From NCBI RefSeq assembly GCF_034190915.1, contig NW_026947500.1, positions 16,304,501 through 16,368,500 on the forward strand: a stretch of 64,000 nt of DNA. Reading direction: 5' to 3'. Below the pieces are notes generated by a model. It was not told the DNA's origin. It made no database searches and was given only the letters and a program-made list of their open reading frames with translations. The translations under genes were made by a program, and so were the position numbers. This document shows, piece after piece, positions 21,301-33,050 of this stretch (position 1 is its first letter; every line of letters begins with the position of its first letter). This stretch comes from Cavia porcellus (lineage: Eukaryota > Chordata > Mammalia > Rodentia > Caviidae).

Positions 21301-22216
21301 TGGGTGGAGGAGTAAGTTACAGCAACTTGGTCAAACTGCTGTCTGCATAGATTTTCAAAACAAGGACCACTAGCTCACTGACCAGTGAGAGGTGCTGTTC
21401 TAATAACTCATGACAAAAATGACAAAGATGCACAGTAACTCCCACAGTCTTTGGGTGCTGATCTAGTGGAGTCAGTTTAACCACTGTGGGAAGCAGGTAA
21501 AATTATCTGGAGAATCTGAAGAGCAAAGTGCCTTCAAATAGAGCGCTTCCCCTGTAACCCATACCCTAACGCTGACTGCAGAGCTGCACAGTGTCAGAAA
21601 CACTGTCGGGGTTTACAAATCCTTACTCATGATTGCCAAGAATACCGCAGCTGTTACTCTTACCGGTCATGGAGCAGTTCTGCAGGTGGCTATGTCGCAT
21701 TGGCAGTATCAAGAGGAGGGAGAGCAGCACTCTTACCTGTTACTTTCCGGGGGCCAAGCTGGAGCATCACCCTGCCCTCCTTCCATGTATGCAGTAATCA
21801 CAGGGAGCGACTGTCATCCCCCAGGTCACAAGGGCAGACATTGTCCCTCCCCCAGGTCACCTCTGTCCATCCTGCTTGAAGCCCTGCAGCTGTACATACT
21901 GGGGTGTTTCTTGACCTCAGAGTGGAGCAGGTGGAAAGAGAGGAGAAGCTGGTGCCTGTGAAAGTGGCCCTTGAAGATGGGTGACAGGGCGAGTGGACGA
22001 ACACTCCCATTTCCTTTTGCCTGGGTGGGTCACATTAGACCTCCCCAACAAGATTAAGCTAGCTACTCCCCCCCCCCACTTCTGTATCATTTTCTGCTCT
22101 TCTACAGGGCTCATCCGGTATCATATTCTGAATAAACCACTTGACTGGAATTCTGGCTTCCGAGTGTAGGTGGGAATCTGTGTTGGCCAGATTTCCATCA
22201 CTATACCAAAATACCC
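21301..22216. other. Unassigned sequence
   Basis: No gene or confident repeat. Frames at 21629-21961 (plus) and 21798-22010 (minus) overlap and have no known domain. A C10 run at about 22069-22078 is low complexity. Confidence 0.4.
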
Positions 22217-22330
22217 GGGGGCTGGGGAGTTAGCTCAGCAGCATAAGCACCTGCCTTGCAAGCATGCGGTCATGAGTCCAATCCCTGGTACCGATAAAAA
22301 AAAAAAGAGAGAAAGAAAACAAAACAAAAA
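22217..22330 (+). mobile_element. ID-like SINE with intact poly(A)-rich tail
   Basis: It reads 'gggggctggggagttagctc', 'agcagcataagcacctgcct', 'tgcaagcatgcggtcatgag' and 'tccaatccctggtaccgata', then a long A-rich tail (about 22295-22330). Of the IDs here it has the cleanest body and tail, suggesting relative youth. Its 'gataaaa' end and 'gcataagcacctgcc' block mark a subtype distinct from the copy at 2019. Confidence 0.88.
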
Positions 22331-23084
22331 ACTGGACAAAACAAGGTGGAATAGTGAATTTACAAGAAGAAAAGTCTTGTTTGTACTCAGAGGTTTTGAG
22401 TTATCAGCCTGCAACTCATTGACACACAGTTCCGGGCATGTGACACAGCTGCACACTGAGCCTGTAAGCAAGAGACAAAGAGAAAGGGCTGGGGTCCCAT
22501 TGCCCTCTTCAAATTCCCACCCCAAATCCCACCCGAGATGTAGCCTACTTTTAACTTCCTTTTAGCTTCCACCACCCTCCCTCCGCCACTCCCGGGACCA
22601 AACCTCTAAGACACAGGCACTGGGGACCTCTAGGCCACGGCAGAACTCAACCCAGGAAAGTGACAGCTCCACTTAAAATTGCAGCTTTTCAGCGAAATTG
22701 CCACATTCAGTATTGGAAATGAAGGTGGGCAGCAGGCGCTGCTCATTGCCCCCTGGGGGAATGAGTCATGGACAAGCGACTTCCTACAAATCTGATCCAG
22801 AATCTGACTTGCCAACATGCTTGAAATTTCTACCATTAAATACATTATTTTGGCATTAATGGAGTAGTTCTCAGATTTTTTAAAAGCATAGATCTTTCAA
22901 AAAATAATCAAAACTTCAACAAGCAGTTCCCACACAAGCAAAGAGGCTTCCTTGATGAGAAGGAAGGACTGTCTTTGCACTTCCCAGGTCTCTTTGTGTC
23001 AGGACATAAAATCAGAGCACCTCTGCACTGTGGGGCTGCAGGGCCGAGGACCTGTTTTTGTAAAAATGTGGGCCCAAAGCTGGA
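22331..23084. other. Unassigned sequence
   Basis: No gene seen. Frames on the two strands overlap at 22170-22575 and 22630-23144 without recognisable domains. Confidence 0.4.
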
Positions 23085-23160
23085 GAAGCTTGATGATATA
23101 ACACTATCTTGCATGCACAAGACCCAGGGCCAGAGCCTCACCACTGCAAAGTAATAAGGA
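23085..23160 (+). mobile_element. Degenerate ID-type SINE
   Basis: 'cactatcttgcatgcacaag', then 'acccagggccagagcctcac', then 'cactgcaaagtaataa', follows an ID body in which the A-box half is decayed. An AATAAT-rich tail continues to about 23185. Confidence 0.55.
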
Positions 23161-23404
23161 GAATGAGAATAATAATGGTAAATTGATTAAAAATGTAAAA
23201 TGATCCTGCTGGAAAAATTAGTATCTTCATCTGTTAAAATGTAAGTACAAAAGGGAGAGAGTGCGGGCCAGTGTGCTGATGGTGTGATAGCCAGGACCTT
23301 TGTTCTTTTCTTCTAAAACCTCTGTAGAATTAACATTATTAACCAGCTGCAGATAAGAAGCAAAGTCTAAATGGGGCCAAGAAATACACCTAGTGTTCAA
23401 TGGA
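23161..23404. other. Unassigned AT-rich sequence
   Basis: Nothing recognised between the degenerate ID and the GATGGT array. Confidence 0.4.
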
Positions 23405-23530
23405 GGATGGTGATGGTGATGGTGATAGTGATGGTGATGGTGATGGTGATGGTGGTGGTGATGGTGATGGTGATGGTGGTGGTGATGGTGGTGGTGATGG
23501 TGATGGTGATGGTGGTGATTGGATGGTGAT
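23405..23530 (+). repeat. (GATGGT)n / (GGTGAT)n minisatellite
   Basis: About 20 units of 6-bp GATGGT mixed with 3-bp GGT steps run over 126 bp. The Gly/Asp-rich 63-codon plus-strand frame over it (23400-23591) is a product of the array and not a gene. Confidence 0.97.
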
Positions 23531-23949
23531 CAGATTCGACCCTATTCCTGGTGGTCTTGAAGCTCATATACATATATCACAAGAAAGCTAATTATAACAG
23601 AAACAGTAAAAAAGGGCACTGATGCCTCATTTGAGATTAGGGTGATGGTCAAAGGTGGAACCAAAGGAAAGTGATGCGGGAGGGATTTCCCGTGACAGAC
23701 AGAGCTGGCGGGCAGGCGAGAGCATTGAGGGCAAGCTGCATCACATTCACAAGCTCTGCCAGCCATACCCTACCCAGTCTGCACAGCCTGGTGGCACCAC
23801 TGAGCACTAACCCTCATCACCCCTCCCCTGGTTGTGTCTCATGAACAAACTGCTAAGGAGAGAAACAGAAAACAGAGACAAAGGGGAAGGTTCATGACAA
23901 TAGTCCAGGCAAGAGGCACCATTGGCTTGGAGGCAGCTGTGATCAGAAT
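23531..23949. other. Unassigned sequence
   Basis: No gene or confident repeat recognised. Confidence 0.4.
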
Positions 23950-24262
23950 GCGATGAACCTCTAAGCCCTGAGGTAAAGATGTCAGAAGGTAGAGCCCTTG
24001 GGAGATAATTAGGTCATGAGATAATTGTCAGGAATGGAACTAGTGCCCTGACAAAAGGAAGCCTCATGGAAACCAGTTTTTCTTCTGTGAAGACTGAGAA
24101 GAGGTCTTTTACAGACCAGAAGTGGATCCTCACTAGACACAAATTCTGCTAGTGCTTTGATCATAGAGCTCCCAGCCTGCAAATGTGAGAAAGAAGATCC
24201 TGTTGGTTATAAACTGCCTGGTCTGTGTGTTTCATTGTAGCAGCCCACATGGACTAAGACCC
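23950..24262 (+). mobile_element. MLT1-type LTR (ERVL-MaLR)
   Basis: Blocks in LTR order are 'gagcccttgggagataatta', 'ggtcatgagataattgtcag', 'ggaactagtgccctgacaaa', 'tagtgctttgatcatagagc', 'cccagcctgcaaatgtgaga' and 'cattgtagcagcccacatgg' followed by 'actaagacc'. These match MLT1 LTRs from U3 to the terminal end. Confidence 0.85.
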
Positions 24263-25879
24263 ATGCAAGCAGTCCAAACATAGAGAAAGCAAACACTGAC
24301 AGAGCGGAGAGAATGGGACATAATTGTTGTGATGAGATGAGGGTACAGTAGACACAGGAAAGACAAAGGATGTCAGTTTCTGGTTTGGTCCAAAAGCTAT
24401 ACCAAAGTACAGATGGGAAGGCTGGGTTAGAAAAGACAGGAAAGAAGAGAGTAAGAAAATTTGGAACTCAAGATTTCTATTGTATCCCAATGCCCCAAGA
24501 CACACAAGTAGACACACCAGATAAACAGCCAGCAGATAAACAGCCAGCAGCAGCTGTAGAGGACAAAGGGCAACACGCTGTCCACCAGAGGGGAGGAAAC
24601 CAAGATGTGGGAGAGAGATAGCTGCCTGACCAGGGCCTCAGTGAGCAGCTGAGGATGCCAAGTGACTAAAGTTCAGAAACAGAAATGCACTGGGCGCATC
24701 TCAGCCTTTGGAGTGAGCAGAGATGCATCCACCAGGGCAGGAAAGAAATGGGGAGACAGGTAGATACTACTGCAGCTAAGTTGGCGGATTGTGGGCTGGA
24801 AGTGCAGGGACTTTTATCTCACTCTTCAGATCCATGGTAGGTAAACAAAGCAAAGTCATCAGCCTGCAGAGGCAGGAAGCTGGGAAAGGCGATGCTGCAT
24901 GACCGAGTAACAGAGAGGAGTGAAAATCCTGCTGGAGACCAGCATGGCTATGTTATACTTGCAGTAGGGTGATTTGGCAGTCTGAGAAGTCAGGTGAAAT
25001 TTTAACTCAACTGGACAATACCACTGTGTTTTTCTTCCACAAGCCCAGGTAACTGGATGCATACTTGAAATAGCTGCACAGTTAACAAACCTGATAAGAG
25101 GAGAGTGAAGGGAGAGAGTCAAAGGCGCTTCCAGGCATGGTTAAGGACAGCAGCAGAATTTTTTGGGGAAGGAGGAGGTGACTCTTCTTGGTCTCCTGAA
25201 CTGTTTCATGAACTCAGACCTTGTGCAGTCCCGCCATCTCCCTCGGGGTGGCTCCCTTGCCTCTCTTTTCCATCCGTACTAAATCTTAAGTAGTCAGTTG
25301 GAGCCAACTGTGCCCCAGGAAGGCCTCCAGCACTGCAGCTCCTTTGAAATTCCCCTTTCTGCACTGGCAGAGCCTCCACCTTCCCAGAGGCACAGCCTTT
25401 CTCAGCGCTCTGCCTGTGCCTCACTCTGACTCTGTGGACTCTGCACACTGGCTCAGGCCCACGTGTGTCCAGTTTGTTGGCCTTCCTTCATTCCTTCATC
25501 TTCTCTGACTCTGCCACCTGGTGTAGTCTTCCTGCTACATTGGTGCAAAGCCTCTTCCTGAGTATTCCTGAGGAACCCGCTGAGTCGGTCTCCCCAGGTC
25601 CTCACTCCTCAGCACTCACACGTATCTCTTGGTTCACCATCGGGCTGTTGCTGAGTGCGGCTGGCTCCATGCCCTCTCACCCACAGTTCCCTGGGATGCC
25701 AGCCTGAGACTCAGGCCTTCTTTCCTTTAGCCGTGGAAACCTGAACACTGGTTCCGTTTTCACAGGTCAGAGTTCTCCGTGTTCTTCAGTGCCCAGTTTA
25801 AACCCTGCTGACCACGAGGCCTGGCACTGGCTTAGCACTTTTGTGATGCCCGAATGCATATTTTGCACATGGCTCCTGT
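24263..25879. other. Unassigned sequence with a small tandem duplication
   Basis: No gene seen. A 15-bp unit (agataaacagccagc) is duplicated in tandem at 24519-24548. Frames at 24370-24621, 25105-25293 and 25465-25707 lack known domains and overlap opposite-strand frames. Confidence 0.4.
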
Positions 25880-26252
25880 CTTACTTTCCTGTCAGTAGGA
25901 CAAAATACTCAATACCTGCTATTTAAAGGAAGAGAGGGTTATTTTGGCTCTCAGTTGCAGGAGTCTTGGTGTTTGTGTGGTCAGCTGGCCCCTGATGGAA
26001 GTGGCATGGCAGAGGGAGATAATGGGGGAGAACAGCTGCTTATGTCATGCTGATCAGAAAGCAGAAAGACAGGGCAGGAGCCACGACACAGCCAGAGTGC
26101 ACCTTTCCAGGTCAAGCCCTAGTGACCCTCCTCCCCTGACCCAACCCTGCCTCTTAACAGCTGTCTGTTAGTGCCTATGGTCCAGTCTTCTTCCCAAAGC
26201 CCCACCTTTGGGAGCATGAGCGTCCTGGGGTCATCTATACTAAACCACAGTG
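25880..26252 (-). mobile_element. ERVL-MaLR LTR, minus strand
   Basis: The plus-strand text 'aggacaaaatactcaatacc', 'gagggttattttggctctca', 'ctggcccctgatggaagtgg' and 'gccccacctttgggagcatg', followed by 'ctaaaccacag', is a nearly full MaLR LTR in reverse. It starts from the LTR 3' terminus and runs back to the 5' 'atggttt' end. Confidence 0.75.
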
Positions 26253-27182
26253 TCTCCCTTCTCCATAACTAGTTCTCAGTGCAGAAGGAACTCTGCCCAA
26301 GTTCAAGCCCGTCTATAGTGCATCTTTAAAAGACCTTACTGCTTTCAGAAAACTAGTCCTGAGCACCGAGCAAACATATGCCTTTGGTGGGTTGGCCATT
26401 GTTATCATAGGTCAGATTCACACCTGACTGGCCCCTGGCTACAGAGGAAGGCCACCGATCAAGGCCAAACAGTGGATAGACACAAGCTTAGTTCAATTTG
26501 GGGAGAAACATCTCTAATGTGGATCTCTGGAATTAGGTCAGAGGGAGAGAACTAGATTGTGAGTTGTTACATAATCACAAGCAAAGAGCAGCAGATCTCA
26601 CAGATAAAGAGGGACGGATTTCACAAAGAAGGAGCCACAGGTTTCTAACCTGACAAAAATAGGAACCAATAACAAATATGCCAACTTTGATTTCCTGGGA
26701 AATATTGTTCCTTTAATTTGGTGTTTATTGTGTGCTCACAAATGCACGCCTGAAAATATAGGAAATTTTTGGAGTATTCTGAGCAATGTCAAACTGAATA
26801 CATTCTATTTTTGAATTCCTACACCTAGCTGCAATAGGAAAAAGCTTTTACATTAATCAGCAGGGATGTTCCCGATACAAAAGCCATTCAATTTCTTTCT
26901 ACGTGGACTGCTTTTTATAGTGCATGGCTTACTATTTACCTCGGCCAGCAGAACAGCCATCAGCACCAGCGCCCAGCCTCTCCACAGCAGATAGCCAGAG
27001 CTCATTTGGAGAAGCAGGGGCCTCAGGGTCGGTTCTGTTTATCCACTGGTGGAAGTTGGTCCCACAGGACCCTCTCACCTTGCTGTTCTTCTGCAAGTCA
27101 CTCACTGGAATGGTGCTATTTGTCAAACTCAAATCCGGGGTATTTAGAACCCAAGAGGCCCAAGAGGTGAGCCCTCTCCTCT

Positions 27183-27184
<2 letters not shown>
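26253..27184. other. Unassigned sequence
   Basis: No gene or confident repeat. The 108-codon plus-strand frame 26924-27250 ends in Cys/Val residues encoded by the TG tract, and a 99-codon minus-strand frame overlaps it. Confidence 0.4.
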
Positions 27185-27229
<45 letters not shown>

Positions 27230-27245
27230 ATGTGTGTATGTGTGT
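27185..27245 (+). repeat. (TG)n microsatellite
   Basis: About 22 perfect TG units are followed by 'catgtgtgtatgtgtg'. Confidence 0.97.
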
Positions 27246-27466
27246 TCTAAGCAACTCACAACAAAGGGACCAACATGTTCTCAGAATGGCACCTTAAGCC
27301 CCGCCTCTCATGGAGGGGAGGGGAAAGAGAAAAAGATGCAGAAGTATCGGGATGTGTGATGTTCATATACCAGCATCCCACAATGAGTGTAATCATTATG
27401 AATTACAAATGCCTATTAGTAAAAGTAAACTTTAAAATGGTTCTGCCCCTCATAGAACTGACAGGT

Positions 27467-27492
27467 CACACACACACACACACACACACACA
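27467..27492 (+). repeat. (CA)n microsatellite
   Basis: Thirteen uninterrupted CA units. Confidence 0.97.
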
Positions 27493-28349
27493 ACATGAAG
27501 TAAAGATAACATGCAAGGCTTCATGAATAAGAAGTGTAGTCGTTATGGAAAACAGGATAGAAGTCACTCAAAATCTAAAAGTGGAAATACTGCACAATCC
27601 AGGTCTCTCACTGCTGCTATTAGTGTGTGGTTTGTCTCCCAAAGGTTCCCGTGCTTGTAGGGAATGGGATCTGTAGACAATAAAATAGAATAGGGGCCTC
27701 ACTAGGTCTTCTGGCTAAACTTGACTAGAAAGAGTTAAGCTTTATTGGAAAATTTCTCTGGGAGTAATGTTAAGCAGGGGATAAAAGCAGAGAAAAACCA
27801 GATAAAAAGCTAGCGCACATGGCAAAGGGACCGTACAGAGAGGAGGGGCACAGATAGCACACAGCAAGAGCCAGGCGCACAGAGACAAGCTGCCCCCACC
27901 TCCACAGACCACTGGGGCAGCGAGGCCAGGAGCAGCCAGCTTCGGGGAACGTGCTGATCCAGCCTGGGCTCTGCCTGTGCACACTCACTCCAGGGGCACT
28001 GTGCTTACCAGAGAATTGTAGACTGCGTGGATGTCCACAAGCCCCTCACCAGCTCTGAGCTAACCATGAATAAGGTACCAGCTTGCCTGCCTGCTGCCCA
28101 CCCAAAGATAAGGCCCTGAAAAGCAGGTCAAGGACAAGTAAACAGACAGAAGGAGTCTGCAGGTAGCTCACTAGGAGAGCTGATGTAGACAGAGGTGCCC
28201 AGAAGCCAACTGGGTTACGGCAAGCCCTGGGGAAGGCAGTAAGTTCTCAGCCCCCTGTAAAAGCAGCCAGGAGCACAGGGTCGGGGTCCACTATCTTTCC
28301 AGACCCCCTTACTCCAGCTCTTATTGGGACAGTCATCTCTCTCTTCCTT
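27493..28349. other. Unassigned sequence
   Basis: No gene recognised. Two minus-strand frames overlap at 27742-27988 without known domains. 27725-27790 is A-rich. Confidence 0.4.
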
Positions 28350-28645
28350 CACCCTCTTTTCCAGTGAAGTCTTCCTTTCTAACAGGGGCTCCTCTATCCT
28401 TTCCAGGTGCAGAGCTTATGAGTCCTGGGAAGCTGCTTGCCCAGCTGAGCAACTGTGCTGGTTTCTGTCTTGCACACTCGGCCAGCCTGAGGCCATCCAG
28501 CACAGATGATGTGATCAAGGCACCACAGATGCAATGACCAGTTTTGGACATCCAATCTCCAAAACTGGAGCTAAGTAAATCTCTTTTCCTAATAAAGTAC
28601 ACTGTCTCAGGCATTTTGTTAAAGCAACAGAAAATGGACTAAGAC
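28350..28645 (+). mobile_element. MaLR/MLT1-type LTR, 3' part
   Basis: 'catccaatctccaaaactgg', 'gagctaagtaaatctctttt', 'cctaataaagtacactgtct' and 'caggcattttgttaaagcaa' followed by 'cagaaaatggactaagac' is the standard end of MLT1/MST-like LTRs, including the region around the poly(A) signal. The 5' boundary is uncertain. Confidence 0.8.
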
Positions 28646-28689
28646 ACTATCCAAAGGAAGGAAAATGAGTATTTGAATAGCTGTCTGTT

Positions 28690-29360
28690 CTTTCATGTTT
28701 CTTGGCCCTCTATTCATAATGTATATATGTACACAATGGAGTAATATTGTTCAACTGCTTAAAAAAATCAGTCCTACCAAGGATATTGCTCAGTGGCACA
28801 GCACCTGCCTGGCAAGTGCAAGATTGTGAGTTCATTTCCCAGTACAAAACAAAACAAACAAAAACAAAAACAAACAAGACTACTGGCAGTCCTGCCCTTG
28901 TAGTGACATGGATGAATCTGGTCTGTTAAATGAAATAAGTCAGATGCAAAAAGACAAATCTTGCATGATTTCCAAATGTGTGGCCTCTAAAGCAGTTGGT
29001 CTCAGAAACTGAGGGCAGAAAAGGAGTACCAAAGACTGGAGAGAAGAAGAAAGAGGGAAGAGAGGAAAAGATTGGTCTACGGGCAGAAAGTTTTAATTAG
29101 GAGAAATATGTCCTGGTGTTCTAGCATGGTGACTACAGTTAATAATACTGCTGTGACTATTTTAAAATAACTAGAAAACAAGACTTTTAATGTTCTCACC
29201 ACAAAGGATGCTAACTTTTAGAGATGAAGGATATGCTAATTATCTTGATTTGCATTACATAATGTATCCACATAGCCAAAAACCACACTATCACACATCA
29301 GTACATATACTATGTACTGCATATGTGACGAGAAAAATGCAAAATAAAAACCAAGACAGC
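28690..29360 (+). mobile_element. L1MA/L1MB-like 3' end with nested ID SINE
   Basis: After the ID insertion the sequence continues 'tgacatggatgaatctggtc', 'aaatgaaataagtcagatgc', 'atggtgactacagttaataa', 'atgttctcaccacaaaggat' and 'atgctaattatcttgatttg', ending 'gcaaaataaaa'. This is the end of ORF2 and the whole 3' UTR of an L1MA/MB element. Confidence 0.85.
28779..28886 (+). mobile_element. ID-type SINE nested in L1, with target duplication
   Basis: The body is 'aaggatattgctcagtggca', 'cagcacctgcctggcaagtg', 'caagattgtgagttcatttc' and 'ccagtac', with an A/C-rich tail to about 28880. It is flanked by near-identical 10-mers, cagtcctacc (28769-28778) and cagtcctgcc (28887-28896), read as the target-site duplication. 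It is younger than the L1. Confidence 0.88.
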
Positions 29361-30539
29361 GGCATAGGCAGGGTTCTGGGGCTGCGTTGTGCTAATTAGT
29401 CAGTAGAACATACTGGTGAATTTGTTGTTCAGTTATTATTGGTTTCTGCTATGCAGTTAGAATTTCATTTTGCAAATGCATCTTGGGTGTGAAGTCATAG
29501 TGCTTTCTCTACAGTGACACTAGATGTTTTACTGTTTTTCTCCTGTGCTCACCACTCAATTTGTGGAGTGAAAAATCCTTGCAGCACTAGGTTCAGCAGA
29601 AGAGGCATGGAAAGTTGAAATATAAGCAGAGAATAAGGAGCTCATGATGAGAACTTTGAAGGAAATTCTATTAATGATAACAATCAGGTCTAGAATTCAA
29701 CCATGGGTCTGTTTATCATCTGAAGTGGCAGAAAAGAGTATTTCTAGGACCAGGTAGAGGCATGAGGAAGGAGTACAGACATAGGCTGTTTTGTTTATAT
29801 AAGTATTGAAGTCACCATGACAAAAGTGAGGAGACACAGAAAGCCAGATGCTAAGCTCTCCAGTAGGCTTGTAATTAGTACAAACAGGGCCAAGAGGTCC
29901 ACTCCTCTCATGGCATGGGCTCAACATCAAATGGATTTTGAAGAAAGAGTAATGATAGTTATGTAGGCATATTAAGAAACAAGAAGACACATTTTCCATT
30001 TCTGAGCTCACAAGTAAAAGAGAGTAGGGACGAAGGTTACCACTTGACACAGTGTTATGATTTGTGTATGGATACCCTCCCAAAGCATCACATAGTCAAG
30101 AAGAGGTGAGTTTTTCAGAAGCAGCTGAATCTATAGTTTATGAGGGTTCATTGTCTAGCACAGGGATTGGGGTGTGAGTACTTCACCCACCTAGGTTCAA
30201 GAGCCTTTGGGAATGGCTTACAGGAAGAACTGAAAATGCTCAGAGATGTCACCTAAAAGAGTAGAGCTGGAATGCCTTGGGCTGTTCTGTATGGGAGATC
30301 ATGATCAGAACTCAGAAGAAGAAAAAATCAGTAAAAAACCAGGCTCAGGTCTTTCTGCTGAGAAGAAGGACTGCATTGACTGATGGACTCCAGATTATGT
30401 GCTAGAGTCCAAAATTTTCCAAATTTTTTGGGAAAAAAATTTGTTGCATTTTGCTCATGTCTAGAGACTTTGCCAGAGACTACGATTAAGGTTGCTGGGC
30501 TAACTAAAATGGCAAAAGAAATTTCAAGGCAATTAAACT
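29361..30539. other. Unassigned sequence, possibly diverged MaLR internal DNA
   Basis: No gene seen. The minus-strand frame 29697-30083 (128 codons) has no known domain. The 30150-30400 part may continue the MaLR internal region that is clearer from 30540, but I cannot match it by eye. Confidence 0.4.
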
Positions 30540-31640
30540 TTGGGGCTGTATCATGACTGCTGTTGAGAGCTTTTAGCCAGGTCTATGTTGAGAATCAGGA
30601 ATAAACAGCCTGGAAAAATTATATAAAATGTTATGAGTTTAGCCAGAAAGGAAACTCCATCAAAACTACAAAGAGAGCAGAGACCATGTTTGCTGACAAG
30701 AACAGGAGAATACAAAAGATAGCCTGAAGGCATCACAAAAAGTAGCAACTCTCCACTGTTGGCCACCTCAAAACTGCAAAGGCAAAAGACTTTGCTTTGA
30801 GGAGAAAGCCACAGAGCACCAAGTTCCAGAAGGTCAGCAGCATACAGACTTCATTCTTCAGCACTAAATTCAGAGGGCTTAGCAATATAAGCACTCAACT
30901 CCTACAGCCAACAGTAAAGGAAGCCTGCTCCAGCTGGCAACAGACTTGAGCAGCATCCATGCAGCACTGGTTTTAGGTGCATACAGAATTCTAGAGTTTT
31001 GGGGTTCAGAAGGTTTCCACGTTGATTTTATAAGGCCTGGAAGTCCAGGTAGTATGCCCTTCAGAGAGCAGTATGTCAAGATGTGATTGTGAAACCAAAG
31101 GTCCAGTGGTGACCCCAGCAGTTTGGAAAAGCCAGGAATGTGGCTTTTCTGAGGATACCTGCAAGGAGGCAGCAAAGTCAACCCAAGAGAAGCCATGGGA
31201 GTTACAACCACTGGAAGTGCTGTAGGGGTGGAGCCATCCAAGTCCTTTGTAGTTCACATCTTACCACAGATTGCCTCAGATGCTGCAGTTAGAACTACAG
31301 GACTTAATGTTTGCCCTGCTGGACTTTGGACTTGCTTTGGTCCCAGTCCTTTGTATTACCCTGTTTGTAAATTTTGGAATGAAAATGTGTATTTTGTGAC
31401 ATTGAATGTTGCAAATGTTTAACTTTTTATTTGTACGGGGGCTCCCAGCTAGGAGTTTGCCTTATATCTTGGAGGAGACTTGGGACTTGAATTTTTAGCA
31501 ATGCTGAAACTGTTAAGACTCTGGTAATTCTTAGAAATGCACTAAATGCATTCTGCATAAGGGATATGCAGAATACACCAGGCATGATTGCTGGTCTTGC
31601 TAAAGTTCTTATGATTCTCTTAACTATGTAATATGAAGCC
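30540..31640 (+). mobile_element. ERVL-MaLR internal region (non-coding)
   Basis: Resemblance to MaLR internal sequence is strongest near the 3' end: 'ctggactttggacttgcttt', 'gtaaattttggaatgaaaat', 'tcttggaggagacttgggac' and 'aatgctgaaactgttaagac'. These parallel the 'gactttggacttgc', 'ttttggaatgg', 'atcttgga' and 'gttaagactttgg' series of MST/THE1/MLT1 internal sequence. MaLR internals have no standard retroviral genes. The start is uncertain. An LTR follows at 32163, after about 500 bp of unrelated AT-rich DNA. Confidence 0.65.
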
Positions 31641-32162
31641 AAATTGATGCTCAGTGACTTTATCTTGTGATTTTCTTCATTCCCTAAAGATATAAATTCT
31701 TAACAAGACAGTGAGGCTGCTTAGGATTTGCTGAATTTATCTTTCTTCCATTGACTTCTCTATTCAAAGCCACATGTCAACCTTCTTGTTCTTTGGTCTC
31801 CCACAAATACCTTACAGTCTATATTTTTCAATGCTATCACTGGATTTAGGGTGGCATCATAAATTTGGTGAAAGTGTTAATAATTATCTTAAATGATGTC
31901 AACTGCATGATGTGTTAAAATTTCTCTTCAAACTGTCACTGTCTCTTAACATCATTTGACATCAACTGTAGTGGGTGTTATACCATGCATATGTGTACAG
32001 AAGTTTCTCTTGTTTTCTGCCTTTATTTTTTTTTTTATCGTCATGGGTTTCTCCTCCTCTTTCTCCTTTTCTTTTTAATCCTCTTCCTCTTTCTTCCACA
32101 TTCACATGCATTCAAATTTAATGTCTCCAGAGTACATAAGAAATACATATATTGTGGATGGT
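31641..32162. other. AT-rich unassigned sequence between MaLR internal region and LTR
   Basis: About 520 bp not expected between an internal region and its LTR. It includes a T10-type run near 32027-32037 and a pyrimidine-rich stretch to 32095. A later insertion is possible, but no family is recognised. Confidence 0.4.
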
Positions 32163-32574
32163 TGTTATGGCATATATCTAGATGTCCCTCAAAGCCTCTA
32201 CAGTTATAGATGGGGCTGGTTCTGGGGTGTATGCAGGTGGGATCAAAGATACAATTTTGGGATTGATTCATGATATGATACTAGGATCAAAAGGGTGAGT
32301 GCTTCCTGTCCCAGGGCAGGCTAGCCTAAATAAAATACGAGAGACTGCATTTGTTATGGCTGGTTGGTCATCACATGTTACTTGCTGATTCTGTTGCCTT
32401 CTGCCCACCACAATCTGTTTCTTCTCTGTGATTCCCTTCTGTCATACCACCCCTCCTTGGAGCCAGCTGGCTATGAACTGAAACCTCTACAAACTGTGAG
32501 CTAAACAAACCTTTTCTCTAACTTTGGGTGTCAGGTATTTTGTCTCAACAATGAGAAAAAAGTAACTGAGACAG
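32163..32574 (+). mobile_element. ERVL-MaLR LTR
   Basis: It starts 'tgttatggcatatatctaga', then 'tgtccctcaaagcctctaca'. It ends 'cttggagccagctggctatg', 'aactgaaacctctacaaact', 'gtgagctaaacaaacctttt', 'gtgtcaggtattttgtctca' and 'acaatgagaaaaaagtaact', then 'gagaca'. It is nearly full length and in the same orientation as the internal region upstream, so it is plausibly its 3' LTR. Confidence 0.85.
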
Positions 32575-32993
32575 TGATAGATGGTTGTACCATAAACCAA
32601 GCAGGTCTCTTTTTTATATTAAGATTCACAGGAAACAAGTTGGACAGAGCCACAGAAAAGCTATTTGCTTTCTGACATGCCAGGATCTGGGTAAGAAAGA
32701 GAGGACATCCTCAAAGAGTAATTAAAGAGAGTTTGATAAGGTGCTTTCAGCAAACGCACTCATGAGGTTTAGAGAAAGTGGTGCTGGCAGCCCAGCCTAA
32801 AGAGGCAACAGAGGGAGTAGTGACAATCAACAAGGGGGTGATTTGGAGGAGCCTCCCTGAGAGGGCATGTAGCCTTCAGGAGCAGCCAAACTGATGTGAC
32901 CCAGCAGGAGGAACTAGGCTCCAGATGTAAGGTTCTTCGGGTGACTTCTGCTGGCCACTTGGCTAATATTCAGCAGACAAGGGGGCATCATGT

Positions 32994-33050
<57 letters not shown>

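Noticed and set aside
23400..23591. Asp-Gly repeat protein
   Set aside because: It is the direct translation of the GATGGT minisatellite, without a supported start or downstream domain.
24519..24548. Start of a CRISPR-like or larger satellite array
   Set aside because: Only two 15-bp copies are present, with no spacers and no further units. The genome is mammalian.
26924..27250. 108-codon plus-strand frame ending in Cys-Val repeats
   Set aside because: The C-terminus is the TG microsatellite. A 99-codon minus-strand frame covers the same DNA, and no motif is seen.
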